Below are positions 26,187 to 35,040 of a stretch of DNA of 64,000 nucleotides, piece by piece. The position numbers and the translations under genes are program-made. The stretch's first letter is position 1, and every line of letters starts with the position of its first letter. This DNA comes from ZYF759 sp046297455. Its GTDB lineage: Bacteria; Pseudomonadota; Alphaproteobacteria; Rhizobiales; Rhizobiaceae. The DNA is taken from positions 1 through 64,000 of the forward strand of contig JBKBIT010000014.1 in the NCBI GenBank assembly GCA_046297455.1. Reading direction: 5' to 3'. The notes below the pieces were generated by a model. It made no database searches. It was given only the letters and a program-made list of their open reading frames with translations, and was not told the origin of the DNA.

Positions 26187-26270
26187 AAAGCATGTCGCCC
26201 GAAAGTGGGAACCGGTTTAGGGACCACCGCGTGCGACAACACAACGAGTGAAAGCGTGTCGCGCGCGAAC
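26187..26270. repeat. Rhizobial-type intergenic repeat element (degenerate copy)
   Basis: The stretch starts AAAGCATGTCGCCCGAAAG, continues through GGGAACCGGTTT, and has a second module AAAGCGTGTCGCGCGCGAA at 26251-26269. I recall nearly the same two-module sequence as a widespread intergenic repeat in Mesorhizobium-like and related genomes. It sits between divergent genes, as such elements usually do. Identification is from memory. Confidence 0.5.
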
Positions 26271-26308
26271 CTGGGCTGTTGCGACCCGCTCTGATCACGA
26301 AGGCCACT

Positions 26309-27931
26309 ATGAGCGATACCCCTCCCAAAGGCCCCCGCAAGCCGGGCCCCCGCAAGCCAAACGACGGACCGCGCGGCAAAAAACCCTTCGGCAAAGGCGC
26401 AAGACCTGCCGGCCGACCTGGTGACGATCGGGCGGCGGGCGCGCGTACCGGTAGCGGAAAGCCCTTCTCCAAGGGACCCAGACGGTCTGAGGACAAGGAT
26501 TTCGGCCTGCGTCCCGAGCGGGCGGGAGATCGCCCTGCACGCCCTGCCGGCAAAGGTTTCGGCAAGCCTGGCGGGCAATCGCGTTCGGCGGGTGGCGAAT
26601 CGGCCGGCGGCGACAGGAGCTTTTCCAAGGGGCCGCGGCGGGCAGGCGGCAAGGATTTCGGCCCCCGGACGGAGCGCAGAGGCGATCGGCCCACGCGGCC
26701 GGCCGGCAAAGGTTTTTCCGGGAGTGCCGAACAATCACGCCCCGCGAGCAGCGAAACTGCCGGCGAGGCCGAACGCATTGCCAAGCGGCTGGCGCGTGCG
26801 GGCGTCGCCTCCCGCCGCGATGCTGAGGAAATGATCGCGGCAGGCCGCGTCAAGGTCAACGGCAAGGTCCTGGAAACGCCGGCGATCAACGTTACCTTTT
26901 CAGACCGTATCGAGATCGACGACAAGCCGATCCCGGCCATCGAGCGTACGCGGCTGTTCCTGTACAACAAGAAGCAGGGCACGGTGACCACGAGCCGCGA
27001 CCCCCAGGGCAGGCCGACGGTCTTTGACGAACTGCCCAACGGCCTGCCTCGACTGATCTCCGTCGGGCGCCTCGACATCAACACCGAGGGGCTGCTTCTC
27101 CTGACCAATGACGGCGGCCTGGCGCGGCAGCTCGAACTGCCGGCCACGGGCTGGCTGCGTCGCTACCGCGTGCGCGTGCACGGCAAGGTCGACGAGACGG
27201 CACTTGCAGGGCTCAAGGAGGGCATTGCCGTCGAAGGCGTCTATTACGGCGCGATCGAAGCCAGTCTCGACCGTGTCCAGGGCTCCAATGCCTGGCTCAC
27301 CATCGGTCTACGCGAGGGCAAGAACCGCGAGGTCAAGAACGTGCTTGGCGCGCTCGGCCTCGATGTCACGCGGCTCATTCGCGTGTCCTACGGCCCGTTC
27401 CAGCTCGGCGATCTGGCTGAAGGCGAGTTGAAGGAGATCAAGGGCGCGACCCTGCGCGAGCAGCTGGGCGAAAAGTTGGTCGAGGAGGCCGGCGCCAATT
27501 TCGACGCCCCGATCCTGCATCCTTTCTCGGGCAAGTCCCAGACTGCCGGCGCTCCGGCCAGGGCGGAGGCTCCGGCAGCTTCTGCTCCGGTGAACCGCAA
27601 GCGTGAGCGTGAGGAAGGCCGCGAGAAGGCGCTTGGCAAGCTCACCACCCGTCCGCCCCGGCCTGGCAAGCGCGAACGCGCCGAGGAACGCGGCGCGCGG
27701 CCGGCTGGCGACAAGCCCATGCGTGGCGCCAAGGGGGATGACAAGCCCATGCGCGGCGCCAAGGGCGACGACCGTGCCTCGCGCACGCGCGGCACCCACG
27801 TCTGGATGGCGCCAGGCGCCCGGCCGTTGGGCGAGAAGAAGAAGGCCGAGGAAGCCAAGCGCACCGAGGGCAGGCGCTATGCCGGCAAGCCGAGGCCCAA
27901 CCCCCGAAAGCCCGGCGGTCGGGACAAATAG
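26309..27931 (+). CDS. RsuA/RluB-family pseudouridine synthase with long disordered tails
   Basis: 540 residues from the ATG at 26309 (GAAGGCC in front). Only the middle is folded: an S4 RNA-binding domain (about 155-205: RIAKRLARAGVASRRDAEEMIAAGRVKVNG) and the synthase domain with the catalytic motif VGRLDINTEGLLLLTNDG (aspartate near 255), then RYRVRV and LREGKNREVKN. The first 150 and last 140 residues are basic, G/P/K/R-rich and disordered, including KGPRR and GKGF repeats and a tandem DKPMRGAKGD. This layout is usual in Hyphomicrobiales and suits 23S rRNA modification (RluB-type), though the exact uridine is not certain. rsmD follows after 2 bp. Confidence 0.9.
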   Translation: MSDTPPKGPRKPGPRKPNDGPRGKKPFGKGARPAGRPGDDRAAGARTGSGKPFSKGPRRSEDKDFGLRPERAGDRPARPAGKGFGKPGGQSRSAGGESAGGDRSFSKGPRRAGGKDFGPRTERRGDRPTRPAGKGFSGSAEQSRPASSETAGEAERIAKRLARAGVASRRDAEEMIAAGRVKVNGKVLETPAINVTFSDRIEIDDKPIPAIERTRLFLYNKKQGTVTTSRDPQGRPTVFDELPNGLPRLISVGRLDINTEGLLLLTNDGGLARQLELPATGWLRRYRVRVHGKVDETALAGLKEGIAVEGVYYGAIEASLDRVQGSNAWLTIGLREGKNREVKNVLGALGLDVTRLIRVSYGPFQLGDLAEGELKEIKGATLREQLGEKLVEEAGANFDAPILHPFSGKSQTAGAPARAEAPAASAPVNRKREREEGREKALGKLTTRPPRPGKRERAEERGARPAGDKPMRGAKGDDKPMRGAKGDDRASRTRGTHVWMAPGARPLGEKKKAEEAKRTEGRRYAGKPRPNPRKPGGRDK

Positions 27932-27933
27932 CC

Positions 27934-28488
27934 ATGCGCGTCGTGGGTGGCGAATTCCGCGGCAGATCGCTCGCCGCGCCCAGATCCAACGCGATCCGGC
28001 CGACCACCGACCGCACGCGTGAAGCCGTCTTCAACGTTCTTTCCCACCGCTTCGCCGGCAGGCTGGAGGGCGCGCGCGTGCTGGACCTGTTCGCCGGAAC
28101 CGGCGCACTCGGCATCGAAGCGCTGTCGCGCGGGGCTTCTTTTGCGCTCTTCATCGAGGAATCGGTCGAAGGCCGCGGGCTGATCCGCGACAATGTCGAG
28201 GCTTTCGGCCTTCAGGGTCGCTGCAAGATTTTTCGGCGCGATGCCACGCGGCTCGGCGAAGTGGGTACCATGATCCCCTTCGACATCCTGTTCGCCGATC
28301 CGCCCTATGCCAAGGGGCTCGGCGAGAAGGCGCTGGCAGCCGCGCTTGCCGGCGGCTGGCTTGCGCCTGGCGCGCTGTGCGTGGTGGAGGAGGCAGCCGA
28401 CCGGCCGCTCGCCACGGTCGACGGTTTCACGCTTCTCGACCGGCGGATCTATGGCGACACCGCCACCAGCTTCCTCGAACGTGCCTGA
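27934..28488 (+). CDS. rsmD: 16S rRNA (guanine966-N2)-methyltransferase
   Basis: 184 residues, normal length. It methylates G966 of 16S rRNA in the small subunit. RVVGGEFRGR, RPTTDRTREAVFNVL, motif I VLDLFAGTGALGIEALSRGA and the catalytic motif FADPPYAKGL are all present. The start is 2 bp after the pseudouridine synthase stop, so the two rRNA-modifying genes form an operon. Confidence 0.94.
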   Translation: MRVVGGEFRGRSLAAPRSNAIRPTTDRTREAVFNVLSHRFAGRLEGARVLDLFAGTGALGIEALSRGASFALFIEESVEGRGLIRDNVEAFGLQGRCKIFRRDATRLGEVGTMIPFDILFADPPYAKGLGEKALAAALAGGWLAPGALCVVEEAADRPLATVDGFTLLDRRIYGDTATSFLERA

Positions 28489-28594
28489 CTTTGGACACGC
28501 TCTGCTGTCAGTTGACGTAGATGTCATCTTGTAACGCTTTGCGGCGGGCCGCCGCGCCTCTATCTCTTCGCCAGACGACATTCGGGAGCATCGC

Positions 28595-29971
28595 ATGAAC
28601 GCAGTCGACACACCGCGCCTTGTCCGAACCCTGATGACGGCCGTCGCGCTGACGGTGGCGGGAACGCTGGCCGCTCTCGCCGCCGAAGTCACCGACCGAC
28701 CGGAAGTGGTCGACTTCACGCTCGACAACGGGCTGGAGGTCGTCGTTATCCCCGACCGCCGCGCACCCGTTGTCACCCACATGCTTTGGTACAAGGTCGG
28801 CAGCGCGGACGAGGAGCACGGTCGCTCCGGCTACGCCCATTTCGTCGAGCACCTGCTGTTCAAGGGCACGGAAAACTATCCCGATGGCGAGTTCTCCCGC
28901 CGCATTGCGGAAGTAGGCGGTCGTGAGAACGCCTTCACCTCCTACGACTATACCGGCTATTTCCAGCAGGTCGCGCCCGACCGGCTGGCAACCATGATGC
29001 ATTTCGAAGCCGACCGCATGACCAATCTGGTGCTCACCGACGATGTCGTCTTGCCAGAGCGCGACGTGGTCATCGAGGAGCGCGTGCAGCGCGTCGACAA
29101 CGTTCCCGGCTCCATGCTCGGCGAGGCCATCAACGCCACGCTCTACATGAACCATCCCTATGGCCGTCCCATCATCGGCTGGATGGACGAGATCGAGCAG
29201 ATGGATCTTGAAGGCTCGATGGAGTTCTACCGCCGCCATTACGGCCCCAACAACGCGGTGCTGATCGTGGCCGGCGACGTCGACCCGGACGAGGTCCGCG
29301 TCATGGCCGAGGAGGCCTACGGCCCGATCCCGCGCAATGAGGACATCGCCGAGCGCGTCCGCCCGGCCGAGCCGCCGCATCGCGCCACCCGCACCGTGAC
29401 TTTGCGCGACGAGCGCGTGGGCACGCCAAGCATCAGCATGTACTGGCTGGTGCCGTCCTATTCGATGTCCGAACCGGGCGAGGGCGAGGCGCTCGACCTT
29501 CTCGCCGCCGTGCTCGGCGACGGCGTGCGCAGCCGCATGCACCAGTCGCTGATCGTGGAGCAGGGCATCGCCGCCTCCGCCGGTGCCTACTATCGCGGCT
29601 CCTCGCTCGATGCCACGCCTTTCGTCGTCTACGGCACCCCGCGCGGAGAGGCGACGATCGAGGACATGGAGGCAGCACTGCTTGCCGAGATCGAGCGCAT
29701 CGTCGAGGACGGCATCACCGAAGCCGAGCTTACCGCCGTCAAGCGCCGCTTCGTGCGCCAGGCGATCTTCGCGCGCGACAGCCAGTCCGGCATGGCGCGC
29801 ATGTTCGGCGTCTCGCTGACCACCGGTTCCACCGTCGAGGACGTGCTGGCCTGGCCCGAGCGCGTCTACGAGGTCACACCCGACCAGGTGCGCGAGGCCG
29901 CCATCCGCCATCTCCAGGGCGGGCCCGCCGTCACCGGCTATCTCCTTCCCGCCGAACAGGATCCGTCATGA
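28595..29971 (+). CDS. M16-family zinc peptidase, catalytic subunit
   Basis: 458 residues with an N-terminal signal-like segment (MTAVALTVAGTLAALAA). The inverted zinc motif HFVEH (82-86) is complete, with a downstream glutamate in the expected ENAFTSYDYT region. It should be a periplasmic metallopeptidase of the pitrilysin/PqqL-like pair type that acts with its neighbour. The next gene overlaps by 4 bp (ATGA), implying a heterodimer. Substrate unknown. Confidence 0.92.
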   Translation: MNAVDTPRLVRTLMTAVALTVAGTLAALAAEVTDRPEVVDFTLDNGLEVVVIPDRRAPVVTHMLWYKVGSADEEHGRSGYAHFVEHLLFKGTENYPDGEFSRRIAEVGGRENAFTSYDYTGYFQQVAPDRLATMMHFEADRMTNLVLTDDVVLPERDVVIEERVQRVDNVPGSMLGEAINATLYMNHPYGRPIIGWMDEIEQMDLEGSMEFYRRHYGPNNAVLIVAGDVDPDEVRVMAEEAYGPIPRNEDIAERVRPAEPPHRATRTVTLRDERVGTPSISMYWLVPSYSMSEPGEGEALDLLAAVLGDGVRSRMHQSLIVEQGIAASAGAYYRGSSLDATPFVVYGTPRGEATIEDMEAALLAEIERIVEDGITEAELTAVKRRFVRQAIFARDSQSGMARMFGVSLTTGSTVEDVLAWPERVYEVTPDQVREAAIRHLQGGPAVTGYLLPAEQDPS

Positions 29972-31344
29972 GAAGCGACCGCGCAATGAAAGCCCGCCCG
30001 ATGCCCGACCGCCTGTCCCATGCCCTGACCATTCTCGTCCTGGCGCTCGCCTTCGTCACCTTCCCGGTGGTGCTGGCCGCGCGCGCCGATGTCGAGATCC
30101 AGGAAGTCACCTCCGAGGAAGGCATCACCGCCTGGCTGGTGGAGGACTACACGGTCCCCATCGTCACCATCCGCTTCGCCTTTTCGGGCGGCAGCGCCCA
30201 GGACCCCGACGGCAAGGATGGCCTCACCAATCTGATGACCGGCCTGTTCGACGAGGGTGCGGGCGAGCTCGAATCCGCCGCCTTCCAGGAGCGCATGGAC
30301 GATGCCGGCGGCGAGATGAGTTTCAACGCCGGCCGCGACGCGCTCTACGGCTCGATCCGCATGCTGGCCGAGGACCGCGAGGAGGTGCTCGACCTGTTGC
30401 GCATGGCGATCACCGAGCCGCGCTTCGACCAGGCCCCGCTCGACCGCATCCGCGCGCAGATCCTGACCGGCCTGCAGTCGCGCGAGCGCGATCCCCAGCA
30501 TCAGGGAAGGCAGGCCTTCGCCCGCGCGCTTTACGGCGACCATCCCTATGCCCGCCCCGACGAAGGCACCAGCGAGACGCTGGCCTCGATCGAACCCGAC
30601 GATCTGCACGAGTTGCACCGCCGCCTCTTTGCCCGCTCGCATCTCAGCGTCGCGGTGGTCGGCGCCATCGACGCTGCCACGCTTTCCGCCGAGCTCGACC
30701 GCGTCTTCGGCGGCCTGCCGGCGCAAGCCGACCTCACCGAGATCGAGCCGGTTGAGCCGGCGCTTGCCCAGGAAGTGGCCTACGAATTCGCGCTGCCGCA
30801 GACCTCGCTGCAGCTCGTCTATCCGGGCGTTGCCCGCGAGGACGAGGATTTCTTCGCCGCCTTCCTGATGAACCACGTTCTGGGCGGCGGCACGTTTTCC
30901 TCGCGCCTCTTCAGCGAGGTGCGCGAGGCGCGCGGCCTGACCTACGGCATCGGCTCCTGGCTGCGCACCGACGATTTCACCCATTCGCTCAACATCGCCA
31001 CCTCGACCCGCTCCGACCGCGTCGAGGAAGCGCTGGAGGTGATCAAGGCCGAGATCGCGCGCATGGTGGAGGAAGGCCCGACCGAAGAAGAGCTGGCCGA
31101 CGCCAAGCGCTACCTGATCGGCGCCTATCCGATCAACAATCTCGACACCTCGTCGTCCGTGGCGCGCACGCTGGTCGAATTGCAGCGCAACGAGATGGGC
31201 ATCGACTATATCACGCGCCGCGAGGACCTGATAAACGAGGTCACGCGCGAGGACGTCCACCGGGCGGCACGCCGGCTCCTGACCGCCGATCCGGCGATCA
31301 TGGTCATCGGGCCGGCCCGCCAGGGCAGCGTCCAGCCCGGCTAG
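29968..31344 (+). CDS. M16-family peptidase homologue, non-catalytic partner subunit
   Basis: 458 residues, same length as the gene before. A signal or anchor segment (ALTILVLALAFVTFPVVLAARA) is present. The HxxEH motif is missing: the equivalent place reads LTNLMTGLFDEG. The C-terminal R/Y region is kept (GGGTFSSRLFSEVREARGLTYGIGSW), as in regulatory subunits of mitochondrial processing peptidase-like heterodimers. It presumably completes the chamber of its partner. The genes overlap by 4 bp. Confidence 0.92.
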   Translation: MRSDRAMKARPMPDRLSHALTILVLALAFVTFPVVLAARADVEIQEVTSEEGITAWLVEDYTVPIVTIRFAFSGGSAQDPDGKDGLTNLMTGLFDEGAGELESAAFQERMDDAGGEMSFNAGRDALYGSIRMLAEDREEVLDLLRMAITEPRFDQAPLDRIRAQILTGLQSRERDPQHQGRQAFARALYGDHPYARPDEGTSETLASIEPDDLHELHRRLFARSHLSVAVVGAIDAATLSAELDRVFGGLPAQADLTEIEPVEPALAQEVAYEFALPQTSLQLVYPGVAREDEDFFAAFLMNHVLGGGTFSSRLFSEVREARGLTYGIGSWLRTDDFTHSLNIATSTRSDRVEEALEVIKAEIARMVEEGPTEEELADAKRYLIGAYPINNLDTSSSVARTLVELQRNEMGIDYITRREDLINEVTREDVHRAARRLLTADPAIMVIGPARQGSVQPG

Positions 31345-31387
31345 AACAGGCCCGGCATCGCGCGCGTCCGCACATTCGAGGCACGTC

Positions 31388-32284
31388 ATGCCGGCCAGGC
31401 TCGCAGAAAAGACCACCGAACCCGCGGGCGCCAGCCCGGCCGGGTCCACACCCCGGATCGGGCTTGCGCTTGGCGGCGGCGGCGCGCGTGGCCTGGCCCA
31501 TATCCATGTCATCGAGGCGCTGGACGAGCTGGGCATCCGCCCGTCCATCGTCTCCGGCACCTCGATCGGCTCCATCGTCGGCGCGGGCGTTGCCGCCGGC
31601 ATGAGCGGGCGCGACATCCACGCCTTCGCCGAGGAGACGCTTGGCCAGACCGCCGAGGTGCTCAGCCGCATCTGGCGCTCGCGCCCGACCAGCATTTCCG
31701 AGATGATCGACGGCGGCATGCGCATCGGCCAGTTCAATGTCGAGCGCATCCTGCGCTCCTTCCTGCCCGAAGCCGTGCCGAAAACCTTTGCCGAGCTCGC
31801 CATTCCGCTGCGCGTGGCCACGACCGACTATTTCGCCCATGACACGGTTGTGATGGAAAAGGGCGATCTGGTGCTGGCGCTGGCTGCCTCGTCCGCCATT
31901 CCCGCCATCTTCAAGCCGGTGCGCCATGGCGGCCGGATGCTGATCGATGGCGGCTTTTCCAATCCCGTCCCCTTCGACCTGGTGCGCGAGCAATCCGACA
32001 TCGTGATCGCGGTCGATGTCATCGGCGCCCCGGTGCCGACGTCGGAACGCCTGCCCAACGCGATCGAGCTGTCCATCGGCGCCAGCCAGATCCTCATGCA
32101 TCAGGTGGTGGCGCTGCGTGTGAAAAGCTGGCGCCCGCATATCCTGCTGCGCCCGCCCGTGTCGAAATTCAAGGTGCTCGACTTCCTCAAGATCGCCAAC
32201 GTGCTCGAGGAAAGCCGCCCGATCCGCGAGGAAACCAAACGCGCCGTCGAAGCGGCGATGGAGAAGTTTGCGAAGGCGGGGTGA
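31388..32284 (+). CDS. Patatin-like phospholipase (RssA/NTE-type)
   Basis: 298 residues. Patatin hydrolase with the oxyanion stretch GGGGARG (29-35), nucleophile elbow GTSIG (Ser59) and catalytic aspartate in IDGGFSNPVPFDLV. It has no signal peptide or extra domains, so it is probably cytosolic or membrane-associated. It follows the M16 pair by 43 bp and may be in the same transcript. Patatin lipases occur in defence systems too, but this copy has a housekeeping context found in related genomes. Confidence 0.88.
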   Translation: MPARLAEKTTEPAGASPAGSTPRIGLALGGGGARGLAHIHVIEALDELGIRPSIVSGTSIGSIVGAGVAAGMSGRDIHAFAEETLGQTAEVLSRIWRSRPTSISEMIDGGMRIGQFNVERILRSFLPEAVPKTFAELAIPLRVATTDYFAHDTVVMEKGDLVLALAASSAIPAIFKPVRHGGRMLIDGGFSNPVPFDLVREQSDIVIAVDVIGAPVPTSERLPNAIELSIGASQILMHQVVALRVKSWRPHILLRPPVSKFKVLDFLKIANVLEESRPIREETKRAVEAAMEKFAKAG

Positions 32285-32484
32285 GGCGCGGCGGCAGGAT
32301 TGCCGGGCGGCCGAGGGGTGGCTGCGGGGCGGGTTGGGGTCGGGTTAAAGCACCGCTGAGGCCCGGGATCCGGTCAGACCGCTACTGGATGAACTAAGTT
32401 CGGAAAGCAGACACATGCAGCGCTGACTTCGACCCCGATCGCTCGACTCCGATGTCGCGCTCCGGTGGGACAGGGCTAAGCCGA

Positions 32485-33924
32485 TCAACCCCGCTCGCTG
32501 GAGAGGCGCTTGGCTGTTGCCGTGATGTGATCATCGACCGACTTCGTTAGGCCGTCGCAGATCTTCTGGACAACATGATCAACAGATTGGTTCCAGTCCA
32601 TTTTGTACCATCGCCGCACTTCTTCTGTTCCAGATGAGCTGAATTGCTCCCAATCCGTTCGGGGATGAAGTGTAACAGTTTCAAATAGGTAGCAGTGATC
32701 TAGACTCGGTGCGCAACTGAGGATCAGTTTCAATCGCTGTAGAGAGCGATACTTCGGCGTCAGAGAGACGATCAGCTGTGCACGTTCGAGCGAACAGTTC
32801 AATGAGAGAGTATACTCCTCGGTCCATTGTGGGTTCACCGCCATGGCGAGGGCAGCCGCGGCCGCTCCCATATTCCATGGCGACGTCCTCTGCTTGACGT
32901 GTTCAATCTCTGCCGTCACAAGTCGATCAGGACGGGTCTCTCGCACTAGGACGCGGATCATGAACTCTTCCGCTGTCGTTTCCCTGTAGTAACTGTGCTC
33001 TGACACTTCCTTCTCGAATATGCGAGCGAACCCGCTTTCATCAAATTTTGCGATCACCCCGTCGAAGATCTGCCCGATAAACGCGTTTGCGCCCTCCGGC
33101 GACGTCATCCGTTGTTCCGCACTCTCTAAGAGTTCCTCAAATGTCGGCACCGCCGAAGGTGGGCTTGCCACTGACGACGCAAGATCTTCACTCAACGAAG
33201 TCGAGATGCCCCAATCCTTCGCCAAACGATCTTTGAAGCTCGCCAATACAGCCGCATCGGAAACCAAGGCCTCACGTCCGGTACCTTGGTTGATAAAGAA
33301 TGGCGTTTGATCATCATTTTCGAGGAAGTCGTCGCGAAGCGTATTCGCGATATCGGTATAGTATACCGCGCCGTCCGTTCTCCGTACGCAGGCTTCCAAA
33401 AAAGCCTTTGTGAAAGCACTCAGACTTTCGCCAGCCCAAGAAGTTTGATCATCCTTCGAGGAGGAAAACTGCAGAACACTGCGGAATCCTTCTTTGCCAA
33501 CGGGATAAGAAAGCCTTTCGCTCTTGAATAGCAAAGCACCAGAATAACAAGCATCGATAACCTTGACGAGCAGCTTGGGAGCGGAAGGTCGCAACAGATT
33601 CAACACCTCGGTATGCGACACCCCCGTCTCGTTGGGCCTCCCTCCGTCGAAAGCGGTGCCGCAATAGTAGAGCTCGCCACCTATTTGAGCCCCATGTCCG
33701 GAGAAATAGAAAAAGATTTCGTCATGTCTGGCATTAGGCGAGACAGTGTCGCGCAGCAAATCTCGCATGGCGTCTGCGTCCATGTCCGTGTGAGCATGAA
33801 TGCCGTCAAAGCGTCCAGTGGCCTCCACCAGGGCGGTCATGGCCCTTACGTCTTCGGTACAGCACGCAAGGTTGTTGTCATGTTCATACGTCGCATTTCC
33901 AATCAGGACGGCTATCGATGTCAA
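32485..33924 (-). CDS. Caspase-like cysteine peptidase (C14/metacaspase fold)
   Basis: 479 residues. The TTG at 33924 is used because AGGAG (33931-33935) lies 6 nt upstream and no other start precedes the conserved MTSIAVLIGNATY opening. The caspase domain (1-230) has the catalytic pair His77 in FYFSGHGAQ and Cys126 in VIDACYSGAL. The C-terminal 240 residues are not recognised; they lack repeats or membrane helices and have a polar helical end. The gene is clearly lower in GC and uses more A/T-ending codons than its neighbours, a sign of transfer. Bacterial caspase-like enzymes often act in regulated cell death or phage defence, so a defence role is possible but unproven. Confidence 0.85.
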   Translation of the reverse strand: MTSIAVLIGNATYEHDNNLACCTEDVRAMTALVEATGRFDGIHAHTDMDADAMRDLLRDTVSPNARHDEIFFYFSGHGAQIGGELYYCGTAFDGGRPNETGVSHTEVLNLLRPSAPKLLVKVIDACYSGALLFKSERLSYPVGKEGFRSVLQFSSSKDDQTSWAGESLSAFTKAFLEACVRRTDGAVYYTDIANTLRDDFLENDDQTPFFINQGTGREALVSDAAVLASFKDRLAKDWGISTSLSEDLASSVASPPSAVPTFEELLESAEQRMTSPEGANAFIGQIFDGVIAKFDESGFARIFEKEVSEHSYYRETTAEEFMIRVLVRETRPDRLVTAEIEHVKQRTSPWNMGAAAAALAMAVNPQWTEEYTLSLNCSLERAQLIVSLTPKYRSLQRLKLILSCAPSLDHCYLFETVTLHPRTDWEQFSSSGTEEVRRWYKMDWNQSVDHVVQKICDGLTKSVDDHITATAKRLSSERG

Positions 33925-34287
33925 AATAATCTCCTGTCGCCGACAACCCGAGGATGTAAATCAGCCCAACGGCGGTAGCGAGCACAAGTTCGCATGCTAT
34001 GAGTGCACATATAAAGCGGTCTCAGCGCGCCCAACGCAACGAGAGGATCCAAATAGTAGGCTAAGCTCGGAATGATTGTCCGGTGTTCGAGTGGTTTTGC
34101 CTCCGAGGGACCGTACAGCAATTGGGTTGTAAGCAGAAATGGAGCCAGGACCCCGCACCAATCTGCAATTCGTTGACGGCTAATCGTCAGAGCATTATAT
34201 ATCGGGTCTACTCGCCAACGGCGTGCCGTTGGCTCAAAGGCCGACCAAGGCGAAAGCTGCGGCGGCCTTTGTTGTTTGTGGGGGCCA
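33925..34287. other. Leader and intergenic region between the caspase-like and NYN genes, with two hairpins
   Basis: A lower-GC divergent gap of 363 bp. Near the NYN gene are two hairpins: GCCAACGG / CCGTTGGC (34214-34221, 34226-34233) and AAAGGCCG / CGGCCTTT (34236-34243, 34263-34270), the second ending 17 nt before the ATG and followed by GTTGTTTG. No protein-coding frame in this gap looks real to me. Confidence 0.5.
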
Positions 34288-34923
34288 ATGCGCGCTTACG
34301 TCTATGTGGACGGATTCAATCTCTATTACCGCGCGCTTCGCGGAACCACCTACAAGTGGTTGAACATCCGCGCACTGGCCGAATCACTTCTCAGCCCGGA
34401 AGACGACGTCCAAATTATCCGGTATTTCACGGCCCGTGTGAGCCCGAGAGCCGGCGATCCTGATGCCCCGCGCCGCCAGCAGATATTCTTCAGCGCACTG
34501 CGAACTTTGCCGGGCTTCCGTTTCCACTACGGCAGGTTTCTGCCCAAGCAGAAGTGGCGCCCTATCGTTCATCCACGGTGGGACCCCTCGGTTAAGGTTG
34601 AAGTTCACGACACTGAAGAAAAAGGGTCGGACGTAAACCTTGCCGCACATCTCTTGAATGACGCCTACCAGGATCGCTTCGATGTTGCCCTGGTATTGTC
34701 TCAGGATACCGACCTCTGCGAGCCGATTAGAATGGTCCGCGACAACGTGAAGAAGAACATCGGAATAGTCTGGCTGGACAACACTCAGCCCAGTGCACGG
34801 CTACGAAACGTCGCCTCATTCGTCCGACATGCCACTCCACAGCGTCTCAAAGCTGCTCAGTTCCCGCAGCAGGTCATGGGCGCGAATGGCCACATTATCG
34901 AACCCCCAGAAACATGGCGCTGA
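34288..34923 (+). CDS. NYN-domain (PIN-like, LabA/DUF88) protein, putative RNase
   Basis: 211 residues from the ATG at 34288 (GGGGG just upstream; a TTG at 34276 is less likely). The NYN fold is marked by the acidic residues of a PIN-type metal site: Asp8 in YVYVDGFNLYY, Asp115 in EKGSDVNLAAHL and Asp140/Asp142 in SQDTDLCEP. Family members are thought to be metal-dependent ribonucleases. It has no partner domain. It is divergent from the caspase-like gene, and both sit in a lower-GC islet between housekeeping genes. A toxin or defence role is inference only. Confidence 0.85.
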   Translation: MRAYVYVDGFNLYYRALRGTTYKWLNIRALAESLLSPEDDVQIIRYFTARVSPRAGDPDAPRRQQIFFSALRTLPGFRFHYGRFLPKQKWRPIVHPRWDPSVKVEVHDTEEKGSDVNLAAHLLNDAYQDRFDVALVLSQDTDLCEPIRMVRDNVKKNIGIVWLDNTQPSARLRNVASFVRHATPQRLKAAQFPQQVMGANGHIIEPPETWR

Positions 34924-35040
34924 CGCCGCTTCAGCTAGAACAGCGTCAAATGCCATCAACCAATCCTCTTCGCAGGTCGCGCCAGTTTTCTCCTCAAACG
35001 CATCTGTTTCTCCGCTAGATCAGAACTGGATTTCGCCCCC

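Noticed and set aside
29938..31821. A 627-codon open frame opposite the second M16 gene and patatin
   Set aside because: Spans two real genes on the other strand and has no protein features.
31388..32284. Patatin gene as part of a defence system with the neighbouring caspase-like gene
   Set aside because: It is GC-typical, same-strand with the M16 pair and on the opposite strand to the caspase-like gene; it looks like part of the housekeeping block.
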